Shown one piece after another: positions 33,007 to 42,791 of a DNA stretch of 64,000 bases (position 1 is the first letter of the stretch; each line of letters starts with the position of its first letter). The DNA is from Oikopleura dioica. Its lineage: Eukaryota; Chordata; Appendicularia; Copelata; Oikopleuridae. Location: contig OU015568.1 of NCBI GenBank assembly GCA_907165135.1, forward strand, positions 16,937,208 to 17,001,207, read 5' to 3'. A program made the translations under genes and the position numbers. The notes under the pieces are model-generated. The model had not been told where the DNA came from, searched no databases, and worked only from the letters and a program-made list of their open reading frames with translations.

Positions 33007-33930
33007 TTACAGATAGATGATCAAATGTATATTCACAAAAGAGAAGAAGAATTGAAGCTTAATGAAAACAGCCCGGCTGAAAAATGATGAGTCCAGGAGC
33101 AGAAGAGAGATGCTACTCCGAATCAAGAGGAAAGTTAATATTCGCAGAAAAAGGAAGACCAGTTCATCAAATCGTTGAGAATCTCCCTCGACCGCTGACT
33201 CATGAACTTGAGGTAATCTTTTAGAAGGGATTTTTGAAAATAAATTGTAAAATTCTAGCGTCGAACGCGAAATCCAGGCGGCGCTGATGACCAATTCCTC
33301 GAGAGCACGAACGTCTGTCACGAAGAACTTTCCTTCGCGGAAAATGTCGACCATTTTTGGCAAAGTTTTGAAGCCGATCCACTCGCTTTCTTGGGACCCG
33401 TTCAGCTCGCTTCTGGCGCTGAGTTCGAAGAACGCGACTTTTGTCTAAATCTGGGACTCGGATCGAGAAGAACTTGTTCAGCGACAAGTTGGAGCTTCTT
33501 GTGTTGCCTTCGTCGGATTTAGTAACTTGGGAGAGAAACTGGTCGTTTCTGAAAGCGATTCTATCGCCATTTTTAGGTAAAACTGCGCTCAATTTATGAC
33601 CAATAAACTGTTCTTTAAGCTGCGTAACCTGGACAAATGAAGGAACCTGGTGCAATTTGGAAGGCCCTGCTTTGAACGTCTGTTGGTCACATGACGATCA
33701 AAAGATCATTTTCGCCATCAAAAACAAGGCAAGTGCTCCGTCCATGTTTACGATTTCTCACCCTCATTTTAGATCTTCATCGCGTCTTTCGAAGGAATCA
33801 TGGGCCCGGACGAAGAAGCTCGCGAAATCGAAGGCTTCGAACGCGACGTCCTCCAAATGTCCTGGCATAATCAACGCCTCGCAGTTGCGGTTGAGGGGCT
33901 CAGCGATACGCTTTTGTACTCGAAAGTAAA
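33007..33930 (+). pseudogene. Captured fragment of a WD40 gene, Aladin (AAAS)-like
   Basis: Two WD-type repeats can be read on the plus strand: KPIHSLSWDPFSSLLALSSK then IWDSDREELV, and ALNVCWSHDDQKIIFAIKNK. A further segment gives EIEGFERDVLQMSWHNQRLA. The order and spacing resemble the second half of the nuclear-pore protein Aladin (VTSLAWAPSGGRLLSAS, RCQTGCWSPDGSRLLFTV, HSMVWDPSGERLAVLM). An in-frame TAA replaces the Lys codon before IWD, and introns of about 43 nt are retained, so it is a genomic copy and a pseudogene. The Aladin identity is moderately certain. Confidence 0.6.
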
Positions 33931-34017
33931 TAACTGAATAAATCTCTGTTTCTGATTATGTTTATTTAAGAAAAAGAAGTACTGGAAAGTAAAATCTTAC
34001 AGCTGGTTCGCCAAACA

Positions 34018-35883
34018 TCAGGTACCAATCATTAATTCGCCAGTGGATATGCACGCTGCCAAATTTAGTCGTAAATTTTTGGAGCTCTCCTTGAGTTTTG
34101 TTGAATAGTTCTCCAGATTTAGGCACACGATGAAAAATAATCCATACGCCACATTAATGCCGCAGTCCATGTATTTTTGTTTTGGGCATTTTTGATATAT
34201 AGGAGCCCAGTCCTTTTCGTCTTCTTCGAATACTTCAAGAAACACTTAATTAAATTTCCAATTGCGCTTATGATACGGTTAATTAATCTAATATTTTTTG
34301 AAATTTGCCTTGATAGACATCTCCATAATCTTCGAAATTCAAAGAGTCGTAAATTGTAAATATTTTTTCCTCTCTATCCGCCTTGACAATTATCCAGTGT
34401 CCAACTCGACCAGGGATAAAGACAGGGCAAACAAATCGTTTTATTTCTGATGGATGATAACCAGTACCAGCAAAATTTTTTCCTTGAAAGACCATTTGTG
34501 AGAATTTCGTGTCTTCAAGAATAATATCATTAGTTTGGTGTTGCTGTTGGTAATGTCTCATAATGATGATAAACAAGTCCAGAATTTTGTCTTTTGTTTC
34601 TGTTCGAAGTTTGTAAAGTGGCAACAGATCTCGGACGCGAACTTCCTCCTTTTCTATTAAATTGACCAGCTGTCCTTCAGGCCATTTTTGTATATTTTTA
34701 GCGATATTTTCTGCTTCAAATGACATCTTGTAGCCATTAAACTTTTCAAACTTGAAAGTTGGAGTTTTGAACATTTTTCTATCAAGCTCGTTTTCGTAAC
34801 TCATTGCATTTTCAGATTCCTCAAGAAGAATGGAATTGGACGATTCATCGTTGTTTGTTGCTGACTTAACTTCTGTGTATTCCGCGGCTTCTTCAAGGAC
34901 ATCAATACGACGCTTTTCTTCCTTGATTTCATCTGTTTTCCTCACAAAGGCGCCGCTATGCTCGCCCATTGCTGGAAGGTTCTCTTCGTTGATTTCATGA
35001 CCAGGTGAGCCCTTTTTCTTTTTTGCGTTTTCTTCTTTCTTTTCGACCAAATTGAAATTCATTCCAGCGAGAAAAGTCTCAAACACTGGATTTCTGCGAT
35101 CCAGGTCACAAAGGAACTTGTCAAGTGCGTCTTTTGAAGAGAGTAATCTTTTTGCCTCGGTCGACGCCCCTTTTAGATCTTTTGAAGTCGATATTACAAG
35201 CTTTTTCAGCTCAGCATGGCTTATTTTTAGAGGCATGGAAGAAGACTGTCGATCCAACTTTCGATAGAATCGTTGCATAGCGTTAAATTTAACCATCCAT
35301 GTTGTACCAGTTTTTTGCGTTGTTTTTATTGGCCATTTTCCATCTTCAAGATAGCTCAACTCATCGTTAAACGTCGTTTTCTTGCGATTTGTGATCACTT
35401 TGCAAAGCTCTTGAACATCAGGCTTAGACTGCAGACCGCGCAAGAGTCGTGCATTTACACTCTCGCTTAATCTTGGTTCATCGTTGATTTCAAAAGTTAA
35501 TTGATATTTTAGAAACGAGTCAAGCTGTTGTTGTCGCTGGTCATGAAGCTGATGAGAAGCGCTGCTCAATTCGAATAAAAATAGAGAGACCGTGGTCGAA
35601 ATCATGGAGAAAAATTTAGGTAAAAAATGATCAAACCAAGCCTGGCGTTATTAGTGCTATCGATTTCCCCAGTTTTGATCATATTGGATGATTTATCGGC
35701 CCATTCACTAGGCTTGAATGTGGCGTCTTCGTTGAAATAGTTCTTGAGGAGGTAGTCGCGATAAGCAATCCATCCATTCTTCTTTTTCTTCTTTTCGCCG
35801 TCATCAACATCCACCTTTTCTTTCGCGTTTTCGTCATCATCAACATCCACCTCTTTTTTCGCGTTTTCGTCATCAACATCCAT
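34018..35883 (-). CDS. Ulp1-type (C48) cysteine protease encoded by the MULE
   Basis: Three exons. The first (from MDVDDENAKKEVDVDDDENA at 35883) is an acidic DVDD repeat then NGWIAYRDYLLKNYF. The second, about 430 codons, carries the His box PGRVGHWIIVKADREE and the Asp box FTIYDSLNFED. The third has the Cys box PKQKYMDCGINVAYGLFFIV and ends ACISTGELMIGT at 34018. His, Asp, Gln and Cys of the Ulp1/SENP catalytic set are all present. Ulp1 proteases cleave SUMO; plant MULEs of the Kaonashi type carry such genes with unclear purpose. The 5' end may extend to about 36000 (YFPVGQDEFRAVFIEIITEE is open in frame). The ORF is undamaged, unlike the captured fragments. Confidence 0.8.
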
Positions 35884-36076
35884 CGACTCAACAGCATTAC
35901 CGTCGATTTCAAGATTTTTTTGGCACTCTTCTGTGATGATTTCGATGAAAACAGCCCGAAATTCATCTTGTCCAACAGGGAAATAAGGCGCAGAATACAG
36001 ACAATTCCTTATTGATTTTATAAAATGAAATTAACTGACTTTCACAATACTAATCCCCCTTTTAGAAACCCTCAAC

Positions 36077-36765
36077 GATGATCAATAGATCAGAACAAAA
36101 AGCTCAATCAAAAGGAAATGTTGAACATGATCCGTCACGGAGCGAGAAAGATCTTCGCTGGCGAATGCACAGGAGCTCTCGATGTCAATCTGAACATCGA
36201 GGAAGTCCTCAAAGCCGGAGAAAAGAAAACGGAGGAACTTGCGGCCGAATTTGACAGTATGGGCTTGTTTGAATCTTCAATTTGCTAGATTTCTTTTAGA
36301 AATTGGTAAGAACGCGGCGCAAAAGTTCACCTTAGACGAAAACACCGATCACACTTGTCATGTTTGGAACGGCGTCGACTTCCGAGACGAGAAGAAAAAA
36401 GAGAGCAAGTTGATCGATGTCTGGATCGAGCCTCCAAAGCGAGAGCGAAAGGCAAACTATGCTGTTGATTAGTATTACAAGGAAGCTCCCCGTGTCAAGT
36501 AAGCCCTCTTCATGCTTCTTTAGTCCTTACAACATGTTTTAGCGATCCCAAAGCGCCAAAAGCACCTCTTCCGCCAAAACAACTGGACATCAAAGACTTT
36601 CAGTTCTATCCCCACGAACTGATTCCTTTTTTTGCGACAAGAAGTCCTGGCCTATCGAAAGCAAGTCAACTACAAAGTCTCTATCGATCCAGACGCCGAG
36701 CATCCTAAGAAAAAACAGAAAGCGGAGCAGGAGAAAATCGACGAATCCCTCGGGAAAATCCCTCG
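36077..36765 (+). pseudogene. Captured fragment of ISWI/SMARCA5 (HAND region)
   Basis: The plus strand reads IDQNKKLNQKEMLNMIRHGA (human SMARCA5: [20 protein letters not shown]), then KAGEKKTEELAAEF and WIEPPKRERKANYAVD. An in-frame TAG follows, then YYKEAPRV, DPKAPKAPLPPKQ and IKDFQFYPHELI. A +1 frameshift leads to QEVLAYRKQVNYKVSIDPDA. This is the stretch just after the helicase domain into the HAND domain. Introns are retained. The TAG and frameshift mark it as non-functional. It runs directly into the CDC27 fragment at about 36765. Confidence 0.85.
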
Positions 36766-37511
36766 AGCATCTCGCAAATCGCTTCGTTACCAAGGCCAGA
36801 AACCGTCCAGAAACTATCTGCATCCTTGGAAATCTGTTCTCGTACAATGAGCGGCGCGACAAAGCAACGACATATTTCTCGCGCGCTGTGCAAATCTGCG
36901 ATTCCGATTTCACTATGCTTTCCACTTGTTGGGACACGAGTATGTTCTGAAGGAAGAAAACGACAGCGCAATCAAGTGCTTCAAGAACGCAATAAAGCAC
37001 AAGGCGAGATTTGTCAATGCGTTGACGAGCATTGGTGATGTTTTCATCAATGCAGAGAAGTACGACCTTGCAGAGAGTTATTTATTAACAGGTTGAGAAA
37101 TTTACAACTGAATCTTAATAAGAACTGTTTTCTAGCGCTGAGATACTATCCAAAGAACGCTACTGTTTGGTTATACATGGGGCAGATTCGCCACAAGAAA
37201 GGAGAACTGAATAAAGCTCTCCAATGCTTCAATAAAGTACCAAAGCTGACAAATTCTAGCCTCATGTAATACCTTTGTTTCTAGGCGCTGCAGTTCGATC
37301 CAACACAAGCGAACGCGCTCTTCATGAAAGCAAACATGTATTATAATCTCGGCGACTATCGGAAATCGCTCAACGAGTTGATACATCTCGACAAGATTCA
37401 CCCCAAACTGGGGCGAAACCATCATTTGAGGCATACCATCATTTGGGGCAGAAATATCTCGGCAACAAGCATATGCAAATTGCTAATCAGCTCGATCCAA
37501 AAGGAAATCAC
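36766..37511 (+). pseudogene. Captured fragment of CDC27/APC3 (TPR repeats)
   Basis: TPR units read ETICILGNLFSYNERRDKAT, YAFHLLGHEYVLKEENDSAI, FVNALTSIGDVFINAEKYDL, ATVWLYMGQIRHKKGELNKA and [20 protein letters not shown], ending [20 protein letters not shown] then LDPKG. These parallel the C-terminal TPRs of CDC27 (GHEFVLTEELDKALACF, GKVYKKLGQTHLALMNFSWA then MDLDPKG). A single-base loss near 36907 breaks the frame. CDC27 is a scaffold TPR subunit of the anaphase-promoting complex. The piece is fused to the ISWI piece upstream, a chimera made by the element. Confidence 0.8.
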
Positions 37512-37559
37512 TAGCAAAAAGGTAAAGCTCTTGATGTTTTCCATGTTTCAATTGAAAAT

Positions 37560-38400
37560 TTCAGCTCACGATTCATTAGAACTGGCAGACATTGCCAATT
37601 ATGAGCGGGATCAATCGATGGAATCTTCAATTTCTGTAACTCCGACGGCGAATGATAAAATGATAAGAACTTACGACGACAATTCCGCGCTAGCAACTAC
37701 TAGTCCACGACTCGAGTTAACACCTTTATCTGCACGATGCCGATGCGCTTGGAGGAATCAGATCCAGCTCAACCTTTCCGACTTTACTCAACGAGCGTAT
37801 GGCACTAACTACATCGAAACTCTCCGAGTTCAGGTAAAATTTAAACAGTCAGTCAGGGACACTGAGTCAGGGCCTGAAAGCCTGGAATTTCCCACCTATT
37901 CTTAAGTCATCACAATAAATCTCTTTTTCAGATCCACGCTAATTGCCGAATCCGTCGCGTTTACTTCTTCGACCAGCTTTATTCCGAAGACGAGCTTCCC
38001 GCCGAATTCAAGCTCTACCACCTGGAATCTCTTGAAAACATAACCGCACGAGCTGAGCAAAACTACAAGTCCTTTATTAAGTCAACCAAGAGCGCAAACT
38101 AGCAACAAAAAAAAATCAAGTTCATCGATACTATTTGCCAAGGTACGAAAATACGTCAGAATTTGATTTTGTGGACGATTTTTAATTGATTTCAAATAAT
38201 ACCCATTCTAAGCGCACAGTTATCAATACACACCTCCAATGAAGACCAAAAGCGCCTGTGTATTCTTCATTTTGAAGCTCAGTCAGAAAAAATTCATCTT
38301 CCGCAGAAGATTTGCCCGAATGGCAACCGAAACCTCAAGCGAGTCGGACAGCGGAAACTTATCTACAAATCAGCTGATGCTAAAAGATCAAAGGTAAAAT
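37560..38400 (+). pseudogene. Captured fragment of unidentified gene(s)
   Basis: Plus-strand exons read [20 protein letters not shown] then ETLRVQ. Across an intron carrying a dispersed CTGAGTCAGGG repeat they continue [20 protein letters not shown] and [20 protein letters not shown], then a stop near 38101. A further exon-like piece at 38325-38392 starts MATETSSESDSGNLSTNQL. I do not recognise the source genes. Retained introns again indicate capture as DNA. Confidence 0.4.
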
Positions 38401-38422
38401 AGCAAATGTTAGCAATCTCATT

Positions 38423-39590
38423 TTATAAAACCTTCCTGATGACTTGTGTCCGTTCTTCCTCCCAAGCCTTCAAGAGGCCTTCCTGTCCTGCCCGGCGTTT
38501 CCAGGATTGATACAAGTGGAAGGAACACTTTATATGAATAACGCCGGGCAGGACAGTTTTGTGAGCAGAGATAAAGGATTTCTCCCAGTCACTGCACACA
38601 TAGCGAAGATTAGGGAGCCCATTCGTTTGGCTTTTGAAGAATGCCCATAACGCTTCATATGTTTCCGCTTTGTGATCTTTGAGGAGACAAGTCATTCGGT
38701 CAACGCAATAACCCTTGACAGGTTTTTTTAACGCACCGTCGATTTTTGATGATTACCCCGAAAACAAAAGCCCGAATAAGCGACACCAAGCGACTTAAAT
38801 AAAAAAAACCCGACCTTGAATTTGTTCGATTGATCGCGGCAAGGTTCGGTTACCATCACAAGTTGTGGCCACTGTTTTTTGACGGCACTCACGACACTCA
38901 TTATTCCATCTTTTCGAGTTTCATATTTTTTTTTCAGATCACGAGCGAACTCACAAACAACCTGTCTCATCTACAACAACAACAACTCAACTGTACTCAA
39001 TAAAGGTAAAAAACTCTTCCTATATTGAGACTTGATGCATATTCACTTCGGCGAGCGTCATGGTCCAAAAAAAACACTATATTGTGGCGCGTGAAATCGT
39101 TGCTAAGGGAAGGGAGTCGTGAATCCGCCCACCATCGTTGAAACATATATAAGAAGTGGCATTTTGTCGGCACAATTTGTTTTTCCTTGGCAGCGACATT
39201 TGAGTTTTTAAATCGAAGCGCCGCTTTTTTGGCATTCTTTTTGGCATTTCCACCGAAAATTCGATTTGAAATTTCACTGTCAACGACTTCATCTTGCAAC
39301 AATTCAAGCATTTTTCTCGAAGTCCGGGGCTGTGATTCAAGCTCGTTTCGACGGAATCTGTAAACCACATATCTTTTCCAACAATCAATCAGTGCATTCA
39401 AATGACCACCAAAGCCACAAACTTCAAACGCCACATGAGATTTTCTTGGATCGTAGATTATAAAGTTTTCAACATCGTAAAATTCTTTCGATTTGTAATC
39501 AGAATTTCGTACAAGCACCGATATTTTCGCTTTACAGTTAGATGTTTCCAGATTCTTTCGAACGTGGTGGTTTTGACAGTTGAGATTCAT
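38423..39590 (-). CDS. MULE transposase with N-terminal zinc motif, probably decayed
   Basis: Minus strand. An N-terminal FLYWCH/WRKY-like zinc region starts MNLNCQNHHVRKNLETSNCK (39590). The catalytic core follows: IDGALKKPVKGYCVDRM (first Asp), LLKDHKAETYEALWAFF, CSDWEKSFISAHKTVLPG (second Asp) and the CSFHLYQSWKRR C/H block typical of MULE transposases. The end is TQVIRKVL at 38423. The third acidic residue (Glu) region is not visible after 38423. Frame changes around 38740-38760 need a splice or reflect a frameshift. It therefore looks truncated or inactive, but the family is clear. Confidence 0.7.
38483..38556. repeat. 17-bp perfect inverted repeat inside the transposase
   Basis: CTGTCCTGCCCGGCGTT (38483-38499) and AACGCCGGGCAGGACAG (38540-38556), 40-nt loop. 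Unusually GC-rich for this region. Confidence 0.7.
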
Positions 39591-39939
39591 TCTTTTCCAT
39601 CCTTTTTAACAGATCTCAAAATGATAATTTTTGATTTCAGCGCACGAAAAAACCGTCACAATTCCAGCATTTTGGCAAGCAACAGTGCCAAAGCGATGTC
39701 CACAACATGATTTACTCGATTGAGAAGCGTTTTAGGTAAGTTAATGCCCTAAAGATGCATGCCGTATATATTAAAGGGTAAATCATTCTATTTGACCTGC
39801 TCCTGGATATTTTGCTGCTAGTTCTTTTGGAAGATCTTGAAAATCGTCTTTATTGCGCGGAGTATATGAGAACAATTCATTAGGTCCAAAGCAAATAAAG
39901 AAAATGAAATTGACCATGCTTGTTGCCAATTGAACTGAT

Positions 39940-40056
39940 ATCAACTATTTAGTGCTCTCAAGATTTCAATTTGATGATGAAGAGTTCTCCGCGAAAGGGT
40001 TGCTCATTTCTGACCGAGGCTACTTGGAAGTTTATCCTTACGACAAATTGCAAGGT
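39940..40056 (+). pseudogene. Captured fragment of DNA topoisomerase III
   Basis: The plus strand reads LSRFQFDDEEFSAKGLLISD then RGYLEVYPYDKLQG. The FSAKGL..RNYLEVYPYDKW motif is a type IA topoisomerase III signature. Only about 40 codons are present, so it is a fragment without active-site Tyr. Confidence 0.6.
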
Positions 40057-40268
40057 AATTCAATTATTAATAAAGAGCACTTTTCCTTTGGATCGGTACT
40101 GGTAGAATCATCGATGATTTCTTGAGTTTCAATCATCGTTGGGGGACGTTCAGGCGTAAGCAAGTCTTTGAGCTCAAGTTTAGCTTTTGGCGCTTTCTTA
40201 ACCATGTCGCTGACTTCTTTTGTTAATTCCAAATCCTCATTCTTTTCATCATCCTTTTTACGCTTCAT
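40038..40268 (-). CDS. Doubtful small Lys/Glu-rich reading frame in the MULE
   Basis: Seventy-six codons from MKRKKDDEKNEDLELTKEVS. Charged, low complexity, overlaps the end of the topoisomerase fragment on the other strand. It may be an exon of an unknown captured gene or chance. Confidence 0.2.
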   Translation of the reverse strand: MKRKKDDEKNEDLELTKEVSDMVKKAPKAKLELKDLLTPERPPTMIETQEIIDDSTSTDPKEKCSLLIIELPCNLS

Positions 40269-40438
40269 TTTTATCTCTAATAATAAGTAGACTCCTGCTG
40301 AAAATCGAGAAGTAAATGTTCAATTTTTATGAAAATATCTGTAGACTTAAGTTCTAGAAGCACTAGAATTCAAATTCATATAGTCAATATAATTGTATAA
40401 CAGTGTTTTAAGCAAAACGACAACGCAGCTGCAAATGG

Positions 40439-40939
40439 ATGAAGATCTCAATGAATACGAAAGTACCAGCTCCGAAAGCAGACCTCAACCTCAAAGATTC
40501 GATGGCATATCTTGAGAAATACTACAAGTCCTCCTCAGCAGCTACAGCGATTTCTTTTTTCACAAAGAGCGAGAAACTGACACAGAACTCCCGACCACTT
40601 CTGCTCACCATGCTTAGTCACAAAGAAAACGACGCGATCGTGATTTAGTGCCTGAAATTGCTCCAATTTGGCTGCGTCACTTCAGAACTACTACGACCTT
40701 TGTACAGTATTGTGCGCACGTCAAAATGTAAAGATGTCGTTAACGAGTCGATGATTATCCTGTCGCAGCTTAACTCGGAAAAGTCGATTGCAACTATTGG
40801 CTCGTTAGGATTCATTCATGAGATTTGTCTCTTCATCGAAAAGTACAAATCAGGTACTGTCCTACTTCGTGACGAATTTCCTTCTATTGTCAATTATTTA
40901 GAGAGGGAAGTATTCAAAAACTGTGTAAAGGCATTATGA
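40439..40939 (+). pseudogene. Captured fragment of an unidentified helical-repeat gene
   Basis: MKISMNTKVPAPKADLNLKD then MAYLEKYYKSSSAATAISFF. An in-frame TAG follows AIVI, then CLKLLQFGCVTSELLRPLYS and MIILSQLNSEKSIATIGSLG to KNCVKAL at 40939. The pattern suggests ARM/HEAT-like helical repeats. The stop in the middle marks it as a pseudogene. Source gene not recognised. Confidence 0.4.
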
Positions 40940-41296
40940 TCGGCTTGTATAAACGAATCAAACGCAGAGCTCGCTTCCAAAGAAAAAGTTCGATGAAAAA
41001 GGTTTTGATGGAGCAAGTAAATTCAAGTCTGATGCTTTGGTTCCTGCAGAAGTCGTTTCTTTTTATAAAAATAAAGAGGCTTCAAGGACTATATTATCAA
41101 AGAGCTTCCTTCTTGACCGGTTTTATTGAGAATCTCTTTTATTCGTATTATTTATATTCAGGCAGATCAAGGTTTTTTTTCTTGTTTTTCTTTGTATTTT
41201 CTCGTCAGCAGTCGGATTTCGCAGTGTTTTTTCGATCGAAAGAAATGAATTCGGCAACAATTTACACCAAATGTCCCAAAACAAAGAATTTTCACC

Positions 41297-41413
41297 CAAT
41301 AGGTGTAAGTTCCCATTAGGTGTAAATATCCATTAGGTGTGTTACACCTTCTAGAAAATTACACCTAATGGAATTTACACCTAATGGGTATTTACACCTA
41401 ATGGGCCCTACTC
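41297..41413. repeat. Right complex terminal inverted repeat of the MULE
   Basis: Mirror of the left end: copies of CATTAGGTGTAAAT and its inverse around GTTACACCTTCTAGAAAATT. Its last bases on the minus strand (GAGTAG) supply the Glu and stop codon of the interrupted gene. Confidence 0.88.
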
Positions 41414-42705
41414 AAACGTATCTGGTATTCCTTCGCAATTTTCGCTTGATATTGCTGCCGTTCCACCAATCCATGCAAATATTTCTCGTAGTTCTGTCTT
41501 ACTCACAGCTTTTCTCAGATGAGGTAGCCCTTCTTTCGCATTTGACTTGTCCAATTTGTTGCATAAATTGTATGTGATTACGTGCAGAACTTCTGAATTT
41601 TCATTATGTATAGTTCCAAATTTCACTTTTTACCTTTCACGTAAAAAGAGCAAAGATCTAAACGACCAAATGTGCTGTGACGAAAAACTCTACACTTCCT
41701 ACAATGTTGAAGGTGGCTGTCTACGCTGCATTTTCGGGTCGGTGTATCAAAATGACCCTAAATTGATTTCTTGTATGGTCGAATTCGAGCTGTACCTGGA
41801 GGTTCAGAGTTAATTCTTCGATTATAGCTTCTTTTGCCGTTGTCAAGTGCCATTCCGATATCATATCTGTTTCTTCTTTTAATGTTTTTCTCATTGATTC
41901 CGTCATTCGAAATCCAAAGGTTCGTCGGTAATTTTCGCATTTTGCTGCTCTGAAATTTTTTATATTTATTGGTTCGTTAAACCTACTTTGACAAAACAGC
42001 ATTCATCGGCCATTTTGCAATTGGGAGGTTATGGCTCTTGTAGTTGTAACTGTGTTTACTTATAAGCGTCGCATACTTGTCACTGCTTTGATTTTGAAGT
42101 AAAAGACTGAATTTTTGATTAACGGATCGCCCGCAGAGGGTGACAGTAGAGGACGAAGGGAGGACTGTGCCACCACCGTACCTCATAAATATTTTGCCAT
42201 TCACGTCGGTGTCCACATCCATCAACTCCCATATGTTTTTTTTTACAGTGTATGGCAAGCTTGGCAACAATGATGGACCCGTTTGGTTTGCCGCGGCAGT
42301 ATACTGATAAGTTTCATATTTTCCGAAGAGCTCACGAAAATTTGCTAGTGCCCTTTTAATTGCCGCGGAAGAAGTAAATTGCTAAAAATATTATTATCCC
42401 TAAATAACTTTTCATTAACTTACCTTGAATTCTAATGTCGGCGGCAAAACGTTATGAAGAAGCTCACAAAGTACAATGTCATGACTTTTTACACGGCTTG
42501 CTTAAATTTTTCACATTTTCAATTAACTGTTACTCTTACTGTAAACTGCCCATTTCGCGTATTTTTTTGCGAGTTTTTCACTATTCTCCACTCTGAGAAA
42601 ATAACCCCACGGCCGCATGTTATTAACGCTCCAAAATGCTACATTGTCTGCTTCCTTTGATAACCAATTTGCGACGGTTTTTTTAAACCGGATGGACTCA
42701 TCCAT
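41408..42705 (-). CDS. Unrecognised protein with Cys/His cluster, 3' end truncated by the MULE
   Basis: Starts MDESIRFKKTVANWLSKEAD at 42705 after a TTTTTAG acceptor. Exons: RVKSHDIVLCELLHNVLPPT; a large exon with SLPYTVKKNIWELMDVDTDV; AAKCENYRRTFGFRMTESMR; then, after a 38-nt intron, TRKCSVDSHLQHCRKCRVFR with HSTFGRLDLC, a probable zinc knuckle. The last exon ends AISSENCEGIPDTFE. The final Glu and TAG come from the transposon end. Before insertion the frame would have read DTFRRQSP and TAA. No known family. Upstream lies the RING/coiled-coil gene, 86 nt away. Confidence 0.6.
41414..41422. repeat. Target-site duplication, right copy
   Basis: AAACGTATC, identical to 32477-32485. Confidence 0.9.
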
Positions 42706-42791
42706 ACTAAAAATAAATTATCTGTTATTTAACGTTATCTCTAACTAATTAAGCACGCTGAAAAAAAAGAACGAGAGCGAGCACGGGCAAT

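Larger units (their letters stand above)
32486..41413. mobile_element. 8.9-kb Mutator-like (MULE) transposon carrying host gene fragments
   Basis: The left end GGGTGAGGCCCATTAGGTGT and the right end, read in reverse complement, GAGTAGGGCCCATTAGGTGT, continue as inverted repeats for about 118 bp. They are followed outside by identical 9-bp AAACGTATC. Inside are a MULE transposase remnant on the minus strand, a Ulp1-type protease gene, and at least five fragments of ordinary genes with introns kept but frames broken. It matches the Pack-MULE/Kaonashi style known from plants: 9-bp duplication, MULE transposase, Ulp1 protease, captured gene pieces. The gene it hit is otherwise intact, suggesting a fairly recent insertion. 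Confidence 0.9.
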
